64,000 nt of DNA, taken from the NCBI RefSeq assembly GCF_017874255.1, contig NZ_JAGGLD010000001.1, positions 992,001 to 1,056,000 of the forward strand. The letters run 5' to 3'. The notes beneath the pieces are model-generated. The model saw only the letters and a list, made by a program, of their open reading frames with translations. It ran no database searches and was not told the origin of the DNA. The DNA is from Paenibacillus shirakamiensis. GTDB taxonomy: Bacteria > Bacillota > Bacilli > Paenibacillales > Paenibacillaceae. This document shows positions 53,219 through 61,823 of the stretch, one piece after another. Each line of letters begins with the position of its first letter. Positions within the stretch are counted from its first letter, which is position 1. Both the position numbers and the translations under genes were made by a program.

Positions 53219-53929
53219 TCTGCACCCCTTCTAGCCTTTTTCCCAGCTTGAATCATAATATACTTTCATCTTAGCACAGAGGTTTTAAATTCCTCCACTA
53301 ACTGGAAGTGTGATGTATTCCAATGAGATCGACATAACATGTAGTGAATTCGGTAAAGAGAAATACTACTAGGGGTCTGCTCAACAGGAAGTGCTGGGAC
53401 CCAAGAAATCGGTAATTGGAGAATTTCATAGTGTTCCAGCCATCGTTGGCTCGATTATAATCCTACTCACCTTCTCCGCTCTCGGAACCCGATATAGCGG
53501 TTTTCCTTATTCGCTTTTAATTAGATGCTCAATCTGATCGGTATTCGGACTATGATCTTGTCCTTAGCTTGAGACATCGAATTGTACCGATAAAAAAAAG
53601 CCGTTTTATTGGTACTAGGTTCTCTAAGGGCCGAAGCTGCGTCCACCTAGTCTGGAATTATCTGTGATAAGTATTAAGCTTTCTCCTACCCTTCAAAAGC
53701 TTTACTCATTTCTCCGTTTTGCTTATTTAAGGATGTTATCTTGAAAAGTTTTCAACTCTGATCTTCTTTCCCACCCACTGCATAAGTAGTTCAATTTTTC
53801 CGAAATTATTTACACTGATTTTTGATCTGTAAATAGAAATTGATACTTTTGAATTCTAAGACCGATGAATTCCAGAAACTTATAGCGTCTATATATAAGA
53901 AACTAATTTGACAAAGAGGTGTTTTGAAA
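53219..53929. other. Interval with worn coding fragments
   Basis: About 710 bp. Minus-strand pieces such as QDHSPNTDQIEHLIKSE and KPLYRVPRAEKVSRIII occur in different frames without starts. At 53549-53572 the + strand resembles part of the dispersed hairpin repeat (ATCTTGTCCTTAGCTTGAGA). An imperfect hairpin (53587-53619) sits beside it. Probably decayed mobile or accessory sequence. Confidence 0.4.
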
Positions 53930-54346
53930 ATGGTATTAAAGTCCGCTTTCACGAGCTTCAACTTGCCTGTAAAAAACGTAGAACAATCAAAAGCGTTCTT
54001 CACCGGACTCGGATTCGAGATCAACCCGCAATTCCCTGAAAATGAGAATTCGGTAGCCGTTATCATTGGTGACAACCTACAGGTCATGTTGATTCATCAT
54101 CAATTCTTTAATACGCTAACGGAGAAGGAATCCGTTGATACAAGCAGGTACGCTCAGATGACGATCGCTTTGGCTTTCGAGAGCCGGAAAAAGGTTGATG
54201 AAATTGTGAATACCGCCGTCTCCTTGGGCGGGAAATTACACGCTGATCCTGAAGATTATGAGTTTATGTATCATTGGGGTTTCGTGGATATAGACGGTCA
54301 TCTATGGGCTATTAACTACATGAATACAGTTGCTGCACAAAATTAA
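53930..54346 (+). CDS. VOC-family (glyoxalase-like) protein
   Basis: 138 residues of the vicinal oxygen chelate fold: AFTSFNLPVKNVEQSKAFF, GLGFEINPQFPENENSVAV, DNLQVMLIHHQFF and the final VDIDGHLWAINYMN. VOC proteins bind a metal and act as isomerases, dioxygenases or resistance proteins; the substrate here is unknown. ATG 53930 is 8 nt after AAAGAGGTG. A hairpin and an SRPBCC remnant follow, mirroring the arrangement at 48.3 kb. Confidence 0.85.
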   Translation: MVLKSAFTSFNLPVKNVEQSKAFFTGLGFEINPQFPENENSVAVIIGDNLQVMLIHHQFFNTLTEKESVDTSRYAQMTIALAFESRKKVDEIVNTAVSLGGKLHADPEDYEFMYHWGFVDIDGHLWAINYMNTVAAQN

Positions 54347-54385
54347 GACTAACGTAGAGTAAAATTATACTAGGGTTTAATAAGA

Positions 54386-54415
54386 AAGACGCCGAGCATC
54401 TTCCCCGGCGTCTTC
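54386..54415. terminator. Terminator after the VOC gene
   Basis: AAGACGCCG pairs with CGGCGTCTT around an 11-nt loop, then T-rich sequence. It is homologous to the hairpin at 48385-48409. Confidence 0.7.
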
Positions 54416-54425
54416 TTTGTGATGA

Positions 54426-54522
54426 TTAGTTTTGTTCGGTATAGACTTTGAAATGTTCATAATGGATTGCCAGCCTGCTTGCTGGAACTCGACTGGATTT
54501 GAGTTTTCCGCGTCGAACGTTT
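54426..54522 (-). pseudogene. Frameshifted C-terminal remnant of an SRPBCC gene
   Basis: The minus strand reads TFDAENSNPVEFQQAGWQSIM, then needs a one-base shift to continue as HFKVYTEQN and stop. This matches the end of the intact SRPBCC protein at 48422-48847 (EFQQAGWQAILDNFKTYTENN). The rest of the gene is gone. Confidence 0.75.
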
Positions 54523-54543
54523 AATATAATTACCTTTTATCAA

Positions 54544-54705
54544 TCATCTGTTGTGAGTATTGAATATTTTTCTTGTGAGTATTGAATATTTTTCAAATGT
54601 TAATACATCGTTCACAGCCTCTCCATTAAAATTTTGCATGTAGTGGTATCGGGCGATCAAAGGTTTCTTTTCATTTACAAATTTTATTAATTCAGTCGTA
54701 TCCAG
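54544..54705 (-). CDS. Possible small ORF downstream of the 54.7 kb gene
   Basis: A 53-codon frame (ELIKFVNEKKPLIARYHYMQ...) begins at CTG 54705, 6 nt after AAAGGAGAG. No ATG is available, so the start is doubtful. A perfect 22-bp tandem duplication (54551-54594) lies in its 3' end and changes the frame; without it the frame would end SILTTDD. It may be a coupled second gene or a remnant. Confidence 0.35.
   Translation of the reverse strand: MDTTELIKFVNEKKPLIARYHYMQNFNGEAVNDVLTFEKYSILTRKIFNTHNR
54551..54594. repeat. Perfect 22-bp tandem duplication
   Basis: Positions 54551-54572 and 54573-54594 are identical (each begins TTGTGAGTATTG and ends TTTTTC). A two-copy repeat of non-multiple-of-three length points to a recent slippage event. 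Confidence 0.85.
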
Positions 54706-54746
54706 TTCGATCTCTCCTTTGAAACAACTTTTTGGCCCGTTAGGTT

Positions 54747-55280
54747 TTATAGATAACTATCCTCAAATAAACAATGAAAAATTGTAGGATTTTTTTCTTT
54801 AAGTTCTAGTGAAACAGAAGGAACCACAATTTCGAGTATATCTTTTGTTAGATGAGTTATTCCCTTTTCATTTAATAATCCCAAAATTTTCACACCTAAT
54901 TGTTGAGTTTCTTTTTTTGCATTTGTTTCGTTTTCTTCTAAGTTAATGTCTCCATTGTCGTAAAAGTAACGAACATATTGGACACTTACATAAGGTGCAA
55001 CTAAAGAAATATAAAACAACATCCCGTGTAACTCTAGATTTGTTTTTACATAGTTGTCTAGGTCTCTATCGCCTATGGTTAGTTTTGTTCCAACTGATTG
55101 ATAAATAAAGTAGGAAAAACATTTTGCATAATTAAAATCTGTAAGATTATCAAATTCTAATCCTTCAATTCGATATAAATCATGATTCCAATAATCTCTA
55201 TCAATATATTTACTCAGTATATAACCCAAATCACCATTCTTATAGATACCTTCTATTGTACTTAGCACTTCATCTTTCAT
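54747..55280 (-). CDS. Unrecognised soluble protein
   Basis: 177 residues, mostly helical, with EVLSTIEGIYKNGDLGYIL, NYAKCFSYFIYQSVG and LELHGMLFYISLVAPYV. TTAGGAGGACAAAAT gives a clear ribosome site before the ATG. The style resembles small immunity-type proteins but no toxin gene is near. Function unknown. Confidence 0.62.
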   Translation of the reverse strand: MKDEVLSTIEGIYKNGDLGYILSKYIDRDYWNHDLYRIEGLEFDNLTDFNYAKCFSYFIYQSVGTKLTIGDRDLDNYVKTNLELHGMLFYISLVAPYVSVQYVRYFYDNGDINLEENETNAKKETQQLGVKILGLLNEKGITHLTKDILEIVVPSVSLELKEKNPTIFHCLFEDSYL

Positions 55281-55393
55281 ATTTTGTCCTCCTAATTTTC
55301 TATAAATGAAACCTTTTGAATCTATACGGGCTGGGCTGTGACTTTTTTCCCACGAATCCTTTCTTCATCCTCTTAAAATCATTATATTAAATA

Positions 55394-55437
55394 AAAAGCC
55401 CAACTCCATTAAAATTCTAGGGAGCTGGGCCTTTTAC
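55394..55437. terminator. Bidirectional terminator after kimA
   Basis: AAGCCCAACTCC pairs with GGAGCTGGGCCTT with one mismatch, with A-rich flank on one side and TTTTA on the other. Confidence 0.7.
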
Positions 55438-55467
55438 TTACTACTTACCTTACTTCATTGTCTCTTG

Positions 55468-57294
55468 TTATTTTTTTAGACGATAAGGCACCGTAGTGAC
55501 AATAACATCTTTACGGAACAGTAGATGGGCACGAAGTAGCAAACTAGATTGATTGTGAAGGATGTTTTGCCAGCCTTTCTTGGGAATGAACTGTGGGATA
55601 ATCACCGTTACCTTATGGTTTGATTCCGCTGCCTTCCACTGAACTGTATTGATAAATTTGGTCAAGGGTTGGAGTATGCTTCTATAAGGCGTATATAGTG
55701 TTACTAATCGCACATTCGGCTGAAATTTCTTCCATTTTTCTTCGAAAGCTAATTCATCTTCTCTTTCAAAAGGAACGTATACAGCAATAATCTGTTGTGG
55801 AGAAAGCGACCTTGCATAATCTAATGAATTCAAAACTACATTCGTGATCCCAGCGACTGGTAAAATGATTACATTACCTTCAATTCGCATTCCCGGCTCA
55901 CAGGACGTTATTCTAAGCTGATCCGCAACCGCTTCGTAATGCTTATGAATTCGATGGAAAAGTAGTAGGAGAAGAGGCAAGAATATTAATACGGGCCATA
56001 CCTGAGTGAATTTGGTCAAAAAGAAAACCATAGTAACAATAAAACTGATTAAAGCACCAACCGTATTGATGACAAACCTTTGAATCCAACCTGTAGGCTT
56101 TTCACGCAGCCATTTAACCATCATCCCGGTTTGGGATAAAGTAAAGGGAATGAAAACACCTATAGCATACAAAGGAATTAATTGCTCTGTGTCCCCTCCG
56201 AATATATAAATCAGAACAATGGAGAGTACACCCAATATGATAATGCCATTGGAATAACCGAGTCGATCCCCTCGCATAGTAAACATTCGCGGAATAAACT
56301 TATCCTTTGCAAGATTCACCGCCAGTAAAGGAAAAGCGGAATATCCTGTATTAGCGGCTAGAATTAAAACTAATGCAGTCGTTCCCTGAATAAAATAGTA
56401 GATCGCGTTTCGTCCAAATATTTGTTCCGCAATTTGAGAAACAGCAGTGACTTCGGCACGATGAGAGATGCCATAATAGTAAGCTAATACAACAATGCCT
56501 GAAAACATGAAAGCTAGAATAGTCCCCATTGCGACTAAGGTTTTGGCAGCATTGGAAGCCGCAGGGCTTTTAAAATTCGGAATTGCATTGGATATAGCTT
56601 CCACACCCGTCAACGCGGAACTACCCGAAGAGAATGCCCGCAGCAGTAGAAATAGACTGATTCCTGCTATCGGCGTGCCAAGCGGTGCGTGCAATTCTGC
56701 AGGAACATTGCCCATCAAGATGTTGTATAGACCCGTACCGATCAGAATGATTAAAGCTAACACGAATAAATACACTGGATAGGCCATAATAGAAGCCGAT
56801 TCCGTTACGCCTCTTAAATTCAATATGGTAATGAGTATAACGAATACAACTGCAATAATTACTTTATGCTCAAGCAAGCTTGGAAAAGCTGAAGTAATCG
56901 CATCCGCACCTGAAGATACACTCACAGCCACCGTTAGGATATAGTCTACCAATAGCGAACCACCGGCAATTAGACCTGGGTAGGTTCCCAAATTTTCCTT
57001 TGAGACAACATAGGCTCCTCCGCCTTGAGGATAAGCAAAAATAATCTGCCTATAAGACAAAATAAGTGCGGTTAACAAGACAAGTACACCCATCGCAATG
57101 GGAATGGAGTACCAGAAGGCCGCTGCACTTATTGTTCCTAGTACAATTAACATTTGTTCTGGACCGTATGCGACGGAAGACAATGCGTCTGAAGAAAGTA
57201 TGGCTAATGCTTTCTTTTTATTTAATTTTTGCTCACCTAATGCCGTGGATTTTAAAGGTCTGCCAATTAAAAACCTTTTTAAAAATGTGATCAC
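55468..57294 (-). CDS. kimA: KimA-like high-affinity potassium importer (APC superfamily)
   Basis: About 608 residues, the length of B. subtilis KimA (formerly YdaO). The start FLKRFLIGRPLKSTALGEQK and ALAILSSDALSSVAYG are characteristic. Twelve helices and a soluble C-terminal domain (from about residue 455) with IRVEG-type strands follow. KimA is a proton-coupled potassium importer inhibited by c-di-AMP. GTG 57294 fits the family start and has GGTGA 5 nt before; GTG 57309 is less likely. A ydaO-class c-di-AMP riboswitch lies directly upstream, giving the expected double control. Confidence 0.92.
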   Translation of the reverse strand: MITFLKRFLIGRPLKSTALGEQKLNKKKALAILSSDALSSVAYGPEQMLIVLGTISAAAFWYSIPIAMGVLVLLTALILSYRQIIFAYPQGGGAYVVSKENLGTYPGLIAGGSLLVDYILTVAVSVSSGADAITSAFPSLLEHKVIIAVVFVILITILNLRGVTESASIMAYPVYLFVLALIILIGTGLYNILMGNVPAELHAPLGTPIAGISLFLLLRAFSSGSSALTGVEAISNAIPNFKSPAASNAAKTLVAMGTILAFMFSGIVVLAYYYGISHRAEVTAVSQIAEQIFGRNAIYYFIQGTTALVLILAANTGYSAFPLLAVNLAKDKFIPRMFTMRGDRLGYSNGIIILGVLSIVLIYIFGGDTEQLIPLYAIGVFIPFTLSQTGMMVKWLREKPTGWIQRFVINTVGALISFIVTMVFFLTKFTQVWPVLIFLPLLLLLFHRIHKHYEAVADQLRITSCEPGMRIEGNVIILPVAGITNVVLNSLDYARSLSPQQIIAVYVPFEREDELAFEEKWKKFQPNVRLVTLYTPYRSILQPLTKFINTVQWKAAESNHKVTVIIPQFIPKKGWQNILHNQSSLLLRAHLLFRKDVIVTTVPYRLKK

Positions 57295-57365
57295 TTGTTC
57301 ACCACTCACTTTTCTCTATAGAATACCTAGTAATTCACCATCATATTGGCAGCAGTCAAACACAG

Positions 57366-57395
57366 CAAAAAGACCACAGAAGATTCTTGTGATCT
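57366..57395 (-). terminator. Riboswitch expression-platform terminator
   Basis: On the minus strand a GATCACAAGAA...TTCTGTGGTC hairpin is followed by TTTTT, about 70 nt before kimA and just after the aptamer. It would end transcription when ligand is bound. Confidence 0.75.
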
Positions 57396-57411
57396 CGAAA
57401 TCACATGACAC

Positions 57412-57580
57412 TCATCCTCTCTTACGCTTACGAGGTTAGCTGCCGGATTCGGGCCTTGAGAGTAGCCCTACCTGAACAGATATTATGAACATATCCGTGA
57501 TCAGGATTCACCCCTAATCATCTCCACTAGTGAGTTATAGATTGTTGGTTCCCCCGTTTTCCATCGTGGAAATTAAGCGA
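57412..57580 (-). ncRNA. ydaO/yuaA-type c-di-AMP riboswitch aptamer
   Basis: Reading the minus strand, the aptamer core appears in order: CGCTTAA, CGGGGGAACCAA, AGGGGTGAATC, GGTAGGG, CCCGAATCCGGCAGCTAACC and TCGTAAGCG. These are the conserved ydaO elements, including the GAATCC/GGCAGCTAACC pocket. A terminator follows at 57366-57395 and then kimA. High c-di-AMP should shut off potassium uptake. Confidence 0.93.
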
Positions 57581-57815
57581 AAATCTTTAATTTATTTATA
57601 CTTTGAAAGCATATCTTTGGTAGATGAAATTGTCCAGTACCTATATAACCATTATATTTCTAGGTGCAATTCAAAAACTGATTTTCAAGCGAAAACCTAC
57701 ACAAAAGCTAACAAGCATCTTTACAGCTCTTTGACAAAGGAAGCTGGGGCGAATATTTTTCAACCATTGGGAACACTATTTCTAAGTAGCTTAATAAGAT
57801 CGAGGAGGTTGAACG

Positions 57816-58664
57816 ATGGAACAAGAAGAATTAAATTATGGCTCAGATTATAAATTCATCCCTGTATCATCCATAGGAAATGGTATAGGGGTAGAAATAT
57901 TACACGATTTATTTTGTCACACAATTCAAATCGTTAACATCTGTTTGGTGGGTCACCCAGAAAATAAAGAATTCGTGTTGATTGATGCGGGAATGCCAGA
58001 GTCATCAAACGAAATAATCTCTGTTATTGATCATCGTTTTGGAGTGAATAGCAGGCCTAAAGCTGTAATTTTGACTCACGGACACTTCGATCACGTCGGA
58101 GGTTTAATTGAACTAATTAAGCATTGGAACATTCCAGTGTATGCGCATCCTTTAGAACTGCCCTTCCTCACAGGAAAAGAAGCTTATCCTGAGCCAGATC
58201 CATCGGTAGAAGGTGGCTTAATAGCTAAAATGTCTGGTTCATTTCCGAATGAACCTATAGACCTTGGGAACAGGGTGACACCCTTACCTTCTAATGGATC
58301 TGTACCCCATATGCCTGATTTTAAATGGATTCATACTCCTGGACATTCGCCAGGTCATGTTTCATTTTTTCGGAAGAGTGACGGATCTTTAATAGCAGGT
58401 GACGCATTTACTACTGTCAAACAGGAATATATGTATAAAGTATTCAATCAAGAAATGGAAATAAGCGGCCCTCCTCGCTATCTAACCACAGACTGGAAAG
58501 CAGCTAAAAGTTCTGTCATTAAACTTAAAGATTTGAATCCAGTGGTTGCAGTAACAGGTCATGGTGTACCCATGTCCGGGGAGTTGCTAACATCAAGCCT
58601 CAATAAACTTGTTAATGAATTTGATCAAATAGCTGTTCCCGATTATGGAAAGTACGTTAATTAA
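57816..58664 (+). CDS. Metallo-beta-lactamase-fold hydrolase
   Basis: 282 residues. The metal motif is THGHFDHVGG (His88, His90, Asp92, His93), with HTPGHSPGHVSFF and GDAFTT later, and a last His in VTGHG. Two zinc or iron ions would be bound. Family members hydrolyse lactones, thioesters or similar. The substrate is unknown. GGAGG is 7 nt before the ATG. Cytoplasmic, no signal peptide. Confidence 0.88.
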   Translation: MEQEELNYGSDYKFIPVSSIGNGIGVEILHDLFCHTIQIVNICLVGHPENKEFVLIDAGMPESSNEIISVIDHRFGVNSRPKAVILTHGHFDHVGGLIELIKHWNIPVYAHPLELPFLTGKEAYPEPDPSVEGGLIAKMSGSFPNEPIDLGNRVTPLPSNGSVPHMPDFKWIHTPGHSPGHVSFFRKSDGSLIAGDAFTTVKQEYMYKVFNQEMEISGPPRYLTTDWKAAKSSVIKLKDLNPVVAVTGHGVPMSGELLTSSLNKLVNEFDQIAVPDYGKYVN

Positions 58665-58766
58665 AGTGTTTCATATAGGGTTGACCCCGCCATTTAGTAA
58701 TAAGGGATTTTTAATATGGGCATGCTAGTGCATGTTCAAATACAATTACGGAGGAGCATACATTTC

Positions 58767-59279
58767 ATGACTGGAATTTTAAGCGGAAATCCCAAAGAAG
58801 AACCTATGCACTATGGAGAAATTTTCGCAGTTTGGGAAGCTTCAATGGTTGCAAAGGGAGCTTTGTCTTTTTATAGGGCTTATTTGTATCATGCGGGCGA
58901 TGATGATCTTAAAAAAATTTTAGGAACTCTAATAGATCAATCAGAGCTTGAAATTAGTGAGTTGGATACATTGCTCATTGAACAGGGTATTGCAGCTACA
59001 CCTGTAATGCCAAATCGACCTGAAGCCAAACTTGAAGATATCCCTGTAGGGGCTCGGTTCACAGATCCTGAGATTGCTGCTAGAATTGCAGCGGACACCG
59101 CTGCGGGACTTGTGGCATGTAGTCAGGCCATGGGACAAACAATTAGGGAAGATATCGGGGCTCTATTTGCTAAATATCACCTCACTAAAGCAGCCATAGG
59201 GATTAAGATATTGCATTTGACTAAGAAAAAGGGATGGTTGATTCCTCCACCTCTGCTCGTTAAATCAGTAAATTCGTAA
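58767..59279 (+). CDS. DUF3231-family protein
   Basis: 170 residues: GILSGNPKEEPMHYGEIF, VWEASMVAKGALSFYRAYLY and DLKKILGTLIDQSELEISEL. These fit one repeat of the DUF3231 four-helix fold, ferritin-like in shape, common in spore-formers and usually present twice per protein. Here only one unit is present. ATG 58767 has GGAGGAG about 12 nt upstream. Function unknown. Confidence 0.78.
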   Translation: MTGILSGNPKEEPMHYGEIFAVWEASMVAKGALSFYRAYLYHAGDDDLKKILGTLIDQSELEISELDTLLIEQGIAATPVMPNRPEAKLEDIPVGARFTDPEIAARIAADTAAGLVACSQAMGQTIREDIGALFAKYHLTKAAIGIKILHLTKKKGWLIPPPLLVKSVNS

Positions 59280-59310
59280 TCCTGTTCACATTACTTAAAA
59301 TCATTAAAAA

Positions 59311-59336
59311 AGGGCCATGAAATTATGGTCCTTTTT
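59311..59336 (+). terminator. Terminator of the DUF3231 gene
   Basis: AGGGCCAT pairs with ATGGTCCT around GAAATT, followed by TTTTTTT. Confidence 0.75.
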
Positions 59337-59410
59337 TTGGTTATATCTTAAGAAATGTTAGTTATCGGCACTAAAAGCAGCATCACTGCTGCTTGCAAAT
59401 GGTTCGATTC

Positions 59411-59761
59411 TTATTTCATCAGTTTATTAATCGTCGTCATTAATTCCGTTAATACTTCCGAATCCCCTTCTTGAATTCGTTCGATCACACAGCTTTTCAT
59501 ATGGTATTCAAGCAGAAGCTTGCCGACACCGTTCAATGAAGCTTGCACCGAGGCAATCTGATTCAACACATCATCACAGTAGGTATCTTTTTCAATCATT
59601 CCTTTAATGCCGCGAACCTGTCCCTCGATTCGATTCAATCGGTTGAGTAGACCGCTCTTGGCTTTATCGGAATGATGGCTCTTACGATCCCCATCGCCAT
59701 GTGTGCAGCGATCCGCATCTTGCTCCATCTCTTGTTCCATAAGTTTCGTTTCTTCACTCAT
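59411..59761 (-). CDS. CsoR-family metal-sensing repressor, copy 2
   Basis: 116 residues. From GLLNRLNRIEGQVRGIKGM onward it is almost identical to the protein at 26544-26888, with ligands Cys62, His87 and Cys91. The N-terminus differs (MSEETKLMEQEMEQDADRC) but also ends in a His/Asp-rich stretch. GGGAGGGTG precedes the ATG. A matching G/C-tract operator lies just upstream, so it is likely autoregulated. No transporter gene is beside it, so its other targets must be elsewhere, perhaps including copy 1 sites. Confidence 0.9.
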   Translation of the reverse strand: MSEETKLMEQEMEQDADRCTHGDGDRKSHHSDKAKSGLLNRLNRIEGQVRGIKGMIEKDTYCDDVLNQIASVQASLNGVGKLLLEYHMKSCVIERIQEGDSEVLTELMTTINKLMK

Positions 59762-59783
59762 CGGACACCCTCCCTTTCTTTCA

Positions 59784-59806
59784 GTATAGCATACCCCTTA
59801 CCCCTA
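59784..59806 (-). promoter_or_regulatory. CsoR-type operator candidate of copy 2
   Basis: GTATAGCATACCCCTTACCC (plus strand) shares TATA-C-tract-ACCCCTA form with the sites at 24900 and 26498 read in the opposite direction. It lies 23 nt upstream of the CsoR copy 2 start. Confidence 0.5.
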
Positions 59807-59863
59807 AATTAAGTATGCTGACACTGCGGATAGCGAGATTATCTGGAAAACCTATTCCTTAAT

Positions 59864-61363
59864 TTATAACGTGGGTATAAATTTTACTTCCGGGAAGCGG
59901 CTATCGGGCCTTTTCATTAAGCTTCCGCCTTGATTCTTCAGATACATGTCGAAAAAATCCAGCATATAGGTATTAATAACGTAGTTTGCTCTGTCCGGCT
60001 TAATTTTCCCTGTAATACCCAGCATATTAAATATCGGGGAAATGAACTGTACATCGGTAAAATTTAGATGCTTCGTATTTTTTATATAGAGAACCTGTCC
60101 CCCCTGATCGACTGTTTCGCGCATCCGTTCGAGCTCCAAATGCTTATCTTCCGTTACTTGATCCATCCAATCTCTTGTTGAGTCCATATCTTTAAGCTCT
60201 GCATCCGTATAGTCTCGCTTTTCCATTACTCTTTTTAACTTTTCAAATTCGCTTTCGGAGTAGATGAACAAAAACGGCTTTCGAAACCCCTCCCTTTCAC
60301 GCAGTCGATAAAGTCCCCCATCTAAGTCTATTCCCGCTGCAATTCGTGGATCATAAGAGGCATCATAGGCCGTTGCTCCGCCGATGGAATGACCGAATAC
60401 CCCAACATGCTTAAGATCAATTTTACCCTTTAGATGATTCGGAATCTTCCCTGATTGAATGAGCTCGAATTGGTCCAGCACAAACGTCACATCGCCGGTT
60501 AATACTTTTCCTAACTTGTCACGATTTTTACTTTCCGTCTGGTAATCATGGTCTGGAGAGAATAAATTGTTGGTTGTGCTGGTCGTGATTCGGCCGCTCG
60601 GAAACTTAGTTGCAAATGTATTGTAGGTGTGATCAATTACGGCTACTATATAACCGTGACTCGCGAGATCTTCAGCTTGCGACGTATGGAGGAATCTAGA
60701 GGACCCGAAACCGGGGTTCATAAGAATGAGCGGATATGAAGTCTGTGCAGATGAGACTTCCGTCCCTAAGGAAGCGTGACTGGTTATATACCTTAGATGT
60801 TGAAAAGAAAACCCTGGAAGCCCATAGTTCGCGGCCATATAACGTAAAATTTGGGTATCTGGAATAAAAGGAGCGTACTTGTTAGCGCCAGCTTGAGCTG
60901 GATACCATACCTGAACCATCAATTCTCTTTTACTATTGCTTTCTTCGTCGAAAGTCTCTTCCCTATCGGGATCTATGAAATGAAGTGTTTGCGTTCCTAC
61001 TTTAAATTCACCTGTAGGTTCAGGCAGTCTAAACACAGGAAAGGCATATAGGAGAATTGCCGTTACGATCAGCATTATCCCTATGAGGGTATAGGCTGAA
61101 TTTGAGATGAACCTCGGGAACTTTTTGGGGTTGGTTTTTCTACAATAGCTATAACTAGAAGCGATTAAAGCAATGATCGTTATCCAATATGGGAAAAATA
61201 GCTGAATTCTGTATCCTTCCACCATCCAATGAATAATCAGTAAAAGTGTAGCGATGCCGCTCGTAACGAATACTGAAATTCGACGGAGTTCCTTTTTTAA
61301 TAGAACTATCAATAATAATAAGCCGATGTTTGACAAAAAAAGCAACAGTTCAAACAGTCTCAT
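59864..61363 (-). CDS. Membrane-anchored alpha/beta hydrolase (PAF-acetylhydrolase-like)
   Basis: About 499 residues. Four hydrophobic helices fill the first 130 residues (LFELLLFLSNIGLLLLIVLL, YTLIGIMLIVTAILLYAF). The extracytoplasmic hydrolase domain follows, with YPLILMNPGFGSSRFLHT, GYIVAVIDHTYN and the nucleophile GHSIGGATAYDA near residue 325. A late His (KHLNFTD) completes the triad. It resembles platelet-activating-factor acetylhydrolase and dienelactone hydrolase families. ATG 61363 is 7 nt after AAAGGAGA. An operator-like inverted repeat lies upstream. Confidence 0.83.
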   Translation of the reverse strand: MRLFELLLFLSNIGLLLLIVLLKKELRRISVFVTSGIATLLLIIHWMVEGYRIQLFFPYWITIIALIASSYSYCRKTNPKKFPRFISNSAYTLIGIMLIVTAILLYAFPVFRLPEPTGEFKVGTQTLHFIDPDREETFDEESNSKRELMVQVWYPAQAGANKYAPFIPDTQILRYMAANYGLPGFSFQHLRYITSHASLGTEVSSAQTSYPLILMNPGFGSSRFLHTSQAEDLASHGYIVAVIDHTYNTFATKFPSGRITTSTTNNLFSPDHDYQTESKNRDKLGKVLTGDVTFVLDQFELIQSGKIPNHLKGKIDLKHVGVFGHSIGGATAYDASYDPRIAAGIDLDGGLYRLREREGFRKPFLFIYSESEFEKLKRVMEKRDYTDAELKDMDSTRDWMDQVTEDKHLELERMRETVDQGGQVLYIKNTKHLNFTDVQFISPIFNMLGITGKIKPDRANYVINTYMLDFFDMYLKNQGGSLMKRPDSRFPEVKFIPTL

Positions 61364-61438
61364 CTCAATTCTCCTTTTGTGAATCTCAATTTTCATCTTT
61401 TCCAATCTTATCCCGTTAGACTAATTCCAGCCATCGAT

Positions 61439-61473
61439 TCACCTTACAGTTAACTTACATTTTTGTAAGGTGA
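61439..61473 (-). promoter_or_regulatory. Operator-like inverted repeat before the hydrolase gene
   Basis: TCACCTTAC (61439-61447) and GTAAGGTGA (61465-61473) are perfect inverted copies 17 nt apart. A further TTAC/GTAA-type pair lies between them. Spacing and position suggest a TetR- or PadR-type binding site; the regulator is not in the window. Confidence 0.45.
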
Positions 61474-61529
61474 GCTTACCGTAGTGCCATATGCACTTTG
61501 CATTTCGCTATAGATGTGTTTGCATACCA

Positions 61530-61552
61530 AAAAAGCCTGATTCCTCAGGCTT
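61530..61552 (-). terminator. Hairpin with T-run on the minus strand
   Basis: GCCTGA and TCAGGC pair around a short loop, and the minus strand continues into TTTTTT. The upstream interval 61553-61785 shows no supported gene. Confidence 0.5.
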
Positions 61553-61785
61553 CTCATCGTTAAGTTATATTGGTACCCTTGAGTATAACCTATAGTAATT
61601 TTCTGCAGATCGCATTCCCCATTCCCAATACCTATTTCCTTGAGAGCATATGAACCTATCTAACCACAATTCAAAATTAGAATTTATAACAATTGGATTC
61701 TCCTACATTTATTAGACTTGTCTATAGAATCCCTCCAACATACAATGAGTCAGAAAACGATCTAACACCCCCTGTGCGAAAAAAA

Positions 61786-61816
61786 GGGATTCATCTAACT
61801 CTTATGAGTCCCTGCT
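61786..61816 (-). terminator. Terminator of the sigma/anti-sigma operon
   Basis: On the minus strand AGGGACTCA pairs imperfectly with TGAATCCCT and is followed by TTTTTTT. Confidence 0.6.
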
Positions 61817-61823
61817 TCATTTA

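Noticed and set aside
57530-57853. 107-codon plus-strand frame before the metallo-hydrolase
   Set aside because: Its first part is the antisense of the c-di-AMP riboswitch aptamer and the end overlaps the start of the metallo-hydrolase gene in another frame.
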